A DNA stretch of 64,000 nucleotides, from assembly GCA_900074725.1 (NCBI GenBank), contig LT598459.1:134467-198466 (forward strand), given 5' to 3'. How positions within the stretch are numbered: position 1 is the first letter of the stretch; every line of letters begins with the position of its first letter. The translations under genes and the position numbers were made by a program. The notes below the pieces were generated by a model. It was not told where the DNA came from. It made no database searches and saw only the letters and a program-made list of their open reading frames with translations. Source of the stretch: Lachancea dasiensis (Eukaryota; Ascomycota; Saccharomycetes; Saccharomycetales; Saccharomycetaceae). Shown here piece after piece: positions 57,375-64,000 of this stretch.

Positions 57375-59612
57375 TTAACATCGTTCAAAAATCTTATATA
57401 AGCCTGGCAAATTGGCTATCTCGACTATGCTACTTTGTTGAGACTCAGAAGCCAGGAATCTCTTTTTCACGCAAGGGAATATCACCTCTTCGAGGGCAAT
57501 GGCCATATGTTCAACTTTGGCAATGTTCTTAGCCATTACTTCTTCATCAATTGAAGCATCTTGTGGATCAATTTTTTCAATCACCTCTGGCACATACAAT
57601 AGAGCTATCTGCTTTAAAATGCCTTGCAGGCACATCATCTCGTCGGACCAATTTACTTTCTTGCCCATCTTATAAAAGAACAGCCCTAGTTTAGAGAGCG
57701 GAGGATTATAATCTTTTAGCAGCATTGGTATACTCCGGACTTTCATAAGTTCCAAGTTTTTCTCTCCGTCGTAAAGCTCTATAGAAAAATACTCATCGAG
57801 CATATCTCTCATATTCCAAAGGTTTTCTAACAAAGAGTCTAGGTCATCGTTTTTAACATTCAGAGTGTCGTTTATTATTCTTGCAATGGATATACCTTGG
57901 GAAGGATCTGGACTGTCGTCTCTCTTCAAATAGATCTTTCCAAAATTCGCAAAATCTGTTAGACCTATTTGATAAAAAAGGTCAGAGCAAATCGAAGCAT
58001 AGTCAACCAGGAACAGTCCTAAACCATACTGAAATGTGGCCAACCTCCTTTGCTCATCTACAATTCCGACATAAGTTAAGTTGGCAAATGTATTGGTTAG
58101 CTTTTGGTCAGTCTCACTATCAACCAACTTCCTTAATGTCTTAATGCTTGAAAGGTTGACATCTGTTTTCCCTTTTGCTAACATTGTATAGATAGATTTT
58201 TTATCGTGATTAGTTGAGGGCGTAATCGAGTCTTTCTCATTCACAATATTCGAAAGCTGCGGACTTCCACCTGAATCTTGAGAAATAGCAGTATCCCGAG
58301 TTTGGTGGGCTGTAGTAGGTGAGTACTCGGCACTCTTAAGATAACTAGTAATCTTGTTCTGAGAGGCATCGATCCTTATCAATTTGTTGTCTTGACGGTG
58401 CATCTTGTTGTTTCGCGGTGTAACAGGCATATTGTTGAGAAGCTGGGAATGAGGCTGGCCCAAGCCTTCTCTAACCGATACTGGATTAGAGGTGAATATT
58501 GATGTAGTCTTAAAAGAACGGGTGGTGTCAACCTTTGAGAGGGTATCCTCTAATTGACTTGCAAGCCGTTCTACAATTTCCTCATCCCTCAAAAAGCGGA
58601 CCTCCCGCTTGGTTGGATGTACGTTTACGTCCACCCAGTCAGGTCTTATTCGAATACTGAGAAAAATGAACGGTTTGTTACCCTTAGCCAGAAAAGACCC
58701 ATACACTTGGTTCAAGGCTCGTCTGATTGGGTCACAACTTACCAGACGGTCGTTAATAAAAAGAACTGGCGAAATGGCCTTTTTGCTGATAAAGTTGAGG
58801 TTACTAACTTGGCCACGGGCAGCAAGACCAAGCTCTGCGACCTCTAAGGACAGATCAACTAGGTTAATACTCACGGAACGACCAAAAACCGATCGTATTC
58901 TATCCCGTGAGTTTGAATTTCCCTTAACTGATAATGCGAAATGTGACTCTCCAAACTTTTTACACGAAAAGCCTACGTGGGCGGCATTAATAGAATAGCG
59001 TCCTACACAATCCAAAATCTTAGCAAATTCTTCATTTGGAGATTTCAGAGTCCTGAGTCGCGAATGAATGTTGTAAAATAAGTTCTCCACCAAAATAACA
59101 GTCCCATCTTTGCCTGCGGCAGGTTTCGGTTCTCCCAGCATTTTCCCTGCAGCGTACGATACTTTCCACGCGCAGGCGTCTTCCTTCACTTTAGTAGTTA
59201 CGGTGACTCTAGCAATGTGTGAAATACTCGCCAAAGCTTCGCCTCGAAATCCATATGTCTGAATGGAGCTTAGATCATCAAATGATTTCAATTTTGAGGT
59301 GGTGAACCTTTCGCACAGAATGGATAGGTCTTCTTTGTTTATTCCTGATCCATTGTCGGTTATTTGTAGTACTTTCAGTCCACCATCCCGTACTAGAATA
59401 TCAATAGATGAGGACCCCGCGTCGATGGAGTTTTCCATCATTTCTTTGAGGGCATTTACTGGAGCTACGATGATCTCTCCAGCAGCGATCTTGTTAACCA
59501 CCGACTCCTGAAGAGGCTATCTCGAAAAAGGTCAGTCATTGTATGCATGAGACAATACAATCGTGGATTTAGTAGCTTAACCACATACTTTGATTCTAGA
59601 GGGCCTATTCAT
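57375..59612 (-). CDS. MLH1: DNA mismatch repair MutL homologue Mlh1 (one intron)
   Basis: Spliced CDS: exon 1 59612-59589, intron 59588-59517, exon 2 59516-57375; 721 aa (S. cerevisiae 769). Splicing gives MNRPSRIKPLQESVVNKIAA, which aligns directly with the yeast opening (RIKALDASVVNKIAAGE); without it the frame has no ATG and meets a stop just before the exon. Common subunit of MutL alpha, beta and gamma. GHKL ATPase: catalytic E33 and Mg-binding N37 in KEMMENSIDAG, then DNGSGI and TYGFRGEAL. A disordered linker spans about 350-480. The C-terminal domain ends in FERC, whose last Cys contributes to the Mlh1-Pms1 endonuclease site. Matches YMR167W. Confidence 0.95.
59517..59588 (-). other. 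Spliceosomal intron of MLH1 (72 bp)
   Basis: 5' site GTATGT (59588-59583), acceptor ATAG ending at 59517. Branch candidates are TACTAAA soon after the 5' site or GACTGAC about 20 nt before the acceptor; neither is the perfect TACTAAC. The first coding exon is only 24 nt. Supported chiefly by restoring the conserved N-terminus in frame. Confidence 0.85.
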
Positions 59613-59704
59613 TGTCGCTTTGAGCGGTCAATATGATGTACAATATTTGATTTGAGTCTAATAAGTTATTAAATTCAACAACATTTACGGTAAGTTTGGA
59701 GTGC
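59613..59704. promoter_or_regulatory. 92-bp divergent promoter MLH1/NSE4
   Basis: Only 92 bp separate the two starts. AT-rich; no MluI cell-cycle box (ACGCGT) seen although both genes act in genome maintenance. Confidence 0.4.
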
Positions 59705-60898
59705 ATGGCCAAAAGATCAGCTGAAGACGCTCAGTCACGCATTTCCAAGCGTACTAGGCTAGACACCAATAGTACAGACTCGCCTGCCGATTTTACTGCT
59801 CCAGATAGCCAGAACAACAATGAAGAATCTGCTGGTTTTGAGATTTTGACAGGGTACCGGGATCTGGACCAAAAATCGAGCAAAGACAGAGTAGAAGTGG
59901 CCAGGAATGGGGATGTAGGTCTGGTCATAGATCGTTTAAAGTTAGCAGATCGACTGTTTGAAAGATTCACTGAGGCAGAAGCGAAAAATACATCTCTCTT
60001 AGCGCACGACTCTCGAGCATTATTGGGCGTCAGTGAGCTCGCTCAGTTAAGTGTTCGAAATCTCAAGCTAGATGCAGCACAGCTAGCTCTTGGAGTAAAT
60101 GATGCTATTAATTACACGAAAAGGTACATGTTAAAGGATTATTTCAAGGTGAATGGGATTCCAGAGCCGCAGACGGACATCCTGAGCCACAATGAAGATG
60201 AAGGTCAGCAAAACGAAGACGATGAGGTCAATCATGACTTACAAGCACACTCTCGTCAAAAAGCACAGCGCAACTTGTTGGATGCATATGGAAGGTATAA
60301 TGAATTCACTCACTTCAATTGGTTTAAACTAGGAATGCTATTTCAAGCCAAGTCTCGAGCCCCCGCAGTCGTGGATCACCTGCTCGGCCCATTTGCCGCT
60401 GAGAAAAAAGTGAGGGCTTCCAGCCAACGAGCAGCTCGCTCTATAGAAGTAGTGGGAAGGACGGCAACCGCCGCGCGTGTAACCAGAGACTCACTGATTG
60501 AGTCCGAGAAGGATGAATCCACTCCAGAGAACGTTAAAAAATGCTTCAAGATTTTGCGAAAGCAGAAGGGGCACTCACCCATCAACCTGTACAAGTTTAT
60601 CATAGACCCAAATTCCTTTGCGCGATCGGTGGAGAATCTGTTCTATACCAGCTTTCTGATAAAAGAAGGCAAATTAGTCATGGATGAAGATGAAGAAGGG
60701 TTTCCGGCTGTACGAGTGAAAGAGCCACTGCCTTCTGGAGTTCATGACAGAGAAATTGAAGTACAGAAACGTAAAGACACTCGTCCATCTCATCTGATTT
60801 TTCAACTTGATATCAATACCTGGAGAAAATTGATAGACAGGTTCGATATACGAAGGTCATTTCTTGGTGCACAAGGAAAGCCTGGCGGTAGAGCTTAA
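59705..60898 (+). CDS. NSE4: Smc5-Smc6 complex kleisin Nse4
   Basis: 397 aa from the first ATG (59705, MAKRSAEDAQ; S. cerevisiae 402). Kleisin of the Smc5/6 complex bridging the SMC heads and essential for recombination repair. The N-terminal helical domain after residue ~60 includes YRDLDQKSSKDRVEVARN and LFERFTEAEAKNTSLLAHDS. An acidic linker (NEDEGQQNEDDEVNHD) follows, and the C-terminal winged-helix carries SPINLYKFIIDPNSFARSVENLFYTSFLIKEG, the family's best-conserved block. Matches YDL105W. Its stop codon directly abuts that of QRI7. Confidence 0.95.
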   Translation: MAKRSAEDAQSRISKRTRLDTNSTDSPADFTAPDSQNNNEESAGFEILTGYRDLDQKSSKDRVEVARNGDVGLVIDRLKLADRLFERFTEAEAKNTSLLAHDSRALLGVSELAQLSVRNLKLDAAQLALGVNDAINYTKRYMLKDYFKVNGIPEPQTDILSHNEDEGQQNEDDEVNHDLQAHSRQKAQRNLLDAYGRYNEFTHFNWFKLGMLFQAKSRAPAVVDHLLGPFAAEKKVRASSQRAARSIEVVGRTATAARVTRDSLIESEKDESTPENVKKCFKILRKQKGHSPINLYKFIIDPNSFARSVENLFYTSFLIKEGKLVMDEDEEGFPAVRVKEPLPSGVHDREIEVQKRKDTRPSHLIFQLDINTWRKLIDRFDIRRSFLGAQGKPGGRA

Positions 60899-62830
<1,932 letters not shown>

Positions 62831-62838
<8 letters not shown>

Positions 62839-62869
62839 ATGTTCTCTTTTACTTCTTCGATACCTGTAA
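62831..62869 (+). other. Overlapping upstream ORF at the MME1 start
   Basis: An ATG 8 nt before the MME1 ATG, in another frame, opens a 12-codon frame ([12 protein letters not shown]) that stops at 62869, inside MME1. If it is in the mRNA leader, ribosomes must bypass it by leaky scanning to make Mme1. Confidence 0.5.
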
Positions 62870-63894
62870 TACATCCGCCGCATGAACAAACGCATCTTGG
62901 AAAATCTGGCAAGTCGTCAACAGGAAACAACGAAGGTCAAGCTGGGAGCGACAATGCCACGAATACTGGCAGTGGATATAGCCCTATAGTGCACTGCATT
63001 TTAGCTGGGGGGATTGGAGGTGCGATTGGAGACTCGGTGATGCACTCGCTGGATACCGTAAAAACGAGACAACAAGGCGCTCCTAACACAGCCAAGTACA
63101 AACACATGCTCTCCGCCTATAAAACGATTTTCGTGGAGGAGGGGATTCGTAAGGGGCTATATGGTGGATATAGTGCGGCCATGATGGGCTCTCTGCCAAG
63201 CGCCGCTATCTTTTTCGGTACGTACGAATTTCTCAAACGCAAGATGATCGACGATTGGGCCGTGAACGAGACTGTTTCACACCTTACAGCGGGCCTGGGC
63301 GGTGACTTGGTATCTAGTGTCGTGTACGTTCCCAGCGAGGTTCTGAAAACGCGGCTTCAACTGCAAGGAAGGCTCAACAATCCGCATTTCCATTCCGGTT
63401 ACTCCTACCGAAGCTTTAGAGATGCGCTGATGACAGTTGTACGTACCGAAGGCTGGCAAACGCTTTTCTTTGGATACAAGGCGACATTGAGCCGAGATTT
63501 GCCTTTCAGCGCTTTCCAATTTGCATTTTACGAAAAGTTTCGGCAGTGGGCCTTCAGGCTTGAGAGCAAGTCTCATGGTCAGGATCTTTCTGTCTTCAGT
63601 GAGCTAGGTACCGGAGCTGCCGCCGGCGGCCTAGCTGGCATTCTGACGACCCCATTGGACGTCATCAAAACACGAATTCAGACTCAAAGACCGTCGTCCA
63701 AATCAATGGACGGACAGCAAGTGATACGCATCGAAAACTCACTAGTCAAAGGTCTGGGTGCTGTATACAGATCGGAAGGCGCTCTAGGATTTTTCAGCGG
63801 TGTGGGGCCCAGATTTATCTGGGCAAGCGTTCAGAGCAGCATAATGTTACTACTATACCAAGTGACTCTCAAATCCCTCGATAGATATGCATGA
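62839..63894 (+). CDS. MME1: Mitochondrial carrier Mme1 (magnesium exporter)
   Basis: 351 aa (S. cerevisiae 368). Inner-membrane carrier of the SLC25 family; the yeast orthologue exports magnesium from mitochondria. Three carrier repeats with signature PxD/Exx[15 protein letters not shown] (Ser for the first Pro, as in the yeast protein), [13 protein letters not shown] and [12 protein letters not shown]. Conserved [20 protein letters not shown] and [20 protein letters not shown]. The N-terminal 50 residues are hydrophilic with [12 protein letters not shown], conserved in the yeast counterpart, which supports this ATG. Matches YMR166C, next to MLH1 in the YMR track. Confidence 0.94.
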   Translation: MFSFTSSIPVIHPPHEQTHLGKSGKSSTGNNEGQAGSDNATNTGSGYSPIVHCILAGGIGGAIGDSVMHSLDTVKTRQQGAPNTAKYKHMLSAYKTIFVEEGIRKGLYGGYSAAMMGSLPSAAIFFGTYEFLKRKMIDDWAVNETVSHLTAGLGGDLVSSVVYVPSEVLKTRLQLQGRLNNPHFHSGYSYRSFRDALMTVVRTEGWQTLFFGYKATLSRDLPFSAFQFAFYEKFRQWAFRLESKSHGQDLSVFSELGTGAAAGGLAGILTTPLDVIKTRIQTQRPSSKSMDGQQVIRIENSLVKGLGAVYRSEGALGFFSGVGPRFIWASVQSSIMLLLYQVTLKSLDRYA

Positions 63895-64000
63895 GTGCCA
63901 AAGGCACTAAGCTAAGGTATGAGCTAAAATGCATCTACCCGCTGCCGACGGGGTCCTGTAGATATACATTCGCGGATTCGCGAGCTAAACCTGCAACAAT

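Overview
The window is nuclear DNA from a budding yeast of the family Saccharomycetaceae whose lineage did not undergo the whole-genome duplication; a Lachancea-type species fits best. Every gene but one or two has a clear Saccharomyces cerevisiae counterpart, and the order is the diagnostic feature. Positions 1-13.4 kb hold the YDR173-YDR170 block (ARG82, SUP35, HSP42, SEC7). From 14.3 kb to the end, two S. cerevisiae tracks are interleaved, each in its own order: YDL117, 116, 115, 113, 112, 111, 110, 108, 107, 106, 105, 104 on one side, and YGL148 to YGL141 followed by YMR171 to YMR166 on the other. One region matching two S. cerevisiae regions is the signature of a non-duplicated genome. 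URC1 (uracil catabolism) and an L-2-hydroxyglutarate dehydrogenase-like gene, both absent from S. cerevisiae, support a Lachancea-like assignment (inference). CEP3, a subunit of the point-centromere complex CBF3, supports the family.

Layout. 1-8 kb: the 3' part of ARG82, then SUP35, HSP42 and URC1 on the minus strand, followed by a 1.7 kb spacer carrying a GATA-site cluster and an 11-copy minisatellite. 8-21.4 kb: SEC7, ARO2, CYK3 and NUP84, all on the plus strand. 21.4-33 kb: RPL9, IWR1, ATG20, TRM3, RRP42, RRT6 and TMA17. 33-48.8 kb: TIP20, ROG1, MRF1, KIN28, the L2HGDH-like gene, MSS2, GPI10, HUL5 and an SSH4/EAR1 gene. 48.9-64 kb: PHO2, two divergent aldehyde dehydrogenase genes, CEP3, MLH1, NSE4, QRI7 and MME1.

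Three genes have short 5'-proximal spliceosomal introns that I could place from splice signals, reading frame and homology: IWR1 (69 bp), KIN28 (63 bp) and MLH1 (72 bp). The MLH1 intron is the most notable because the S. cerevisiae gene has none, and a plain ORF call loses the first codons. Several starts were moved to the first in-frame ATG (URC1, SEC7, TRM3, RRT6, TMA17, HUL5, SSH4/EAR1, second ALDH, NSE4).

I found no transposons, LTRs, rRNA, tRNA or CRISPR. The genes are mostly housekeeping and do not form one pathway. The parts worth a second look are the URC1 regulatory region, the minisatellite, the divergent ALDH locus with repeated stress-element-like sites, the MLH1 intron, and a set of convergent gene pairs separated by 0-12 bp.
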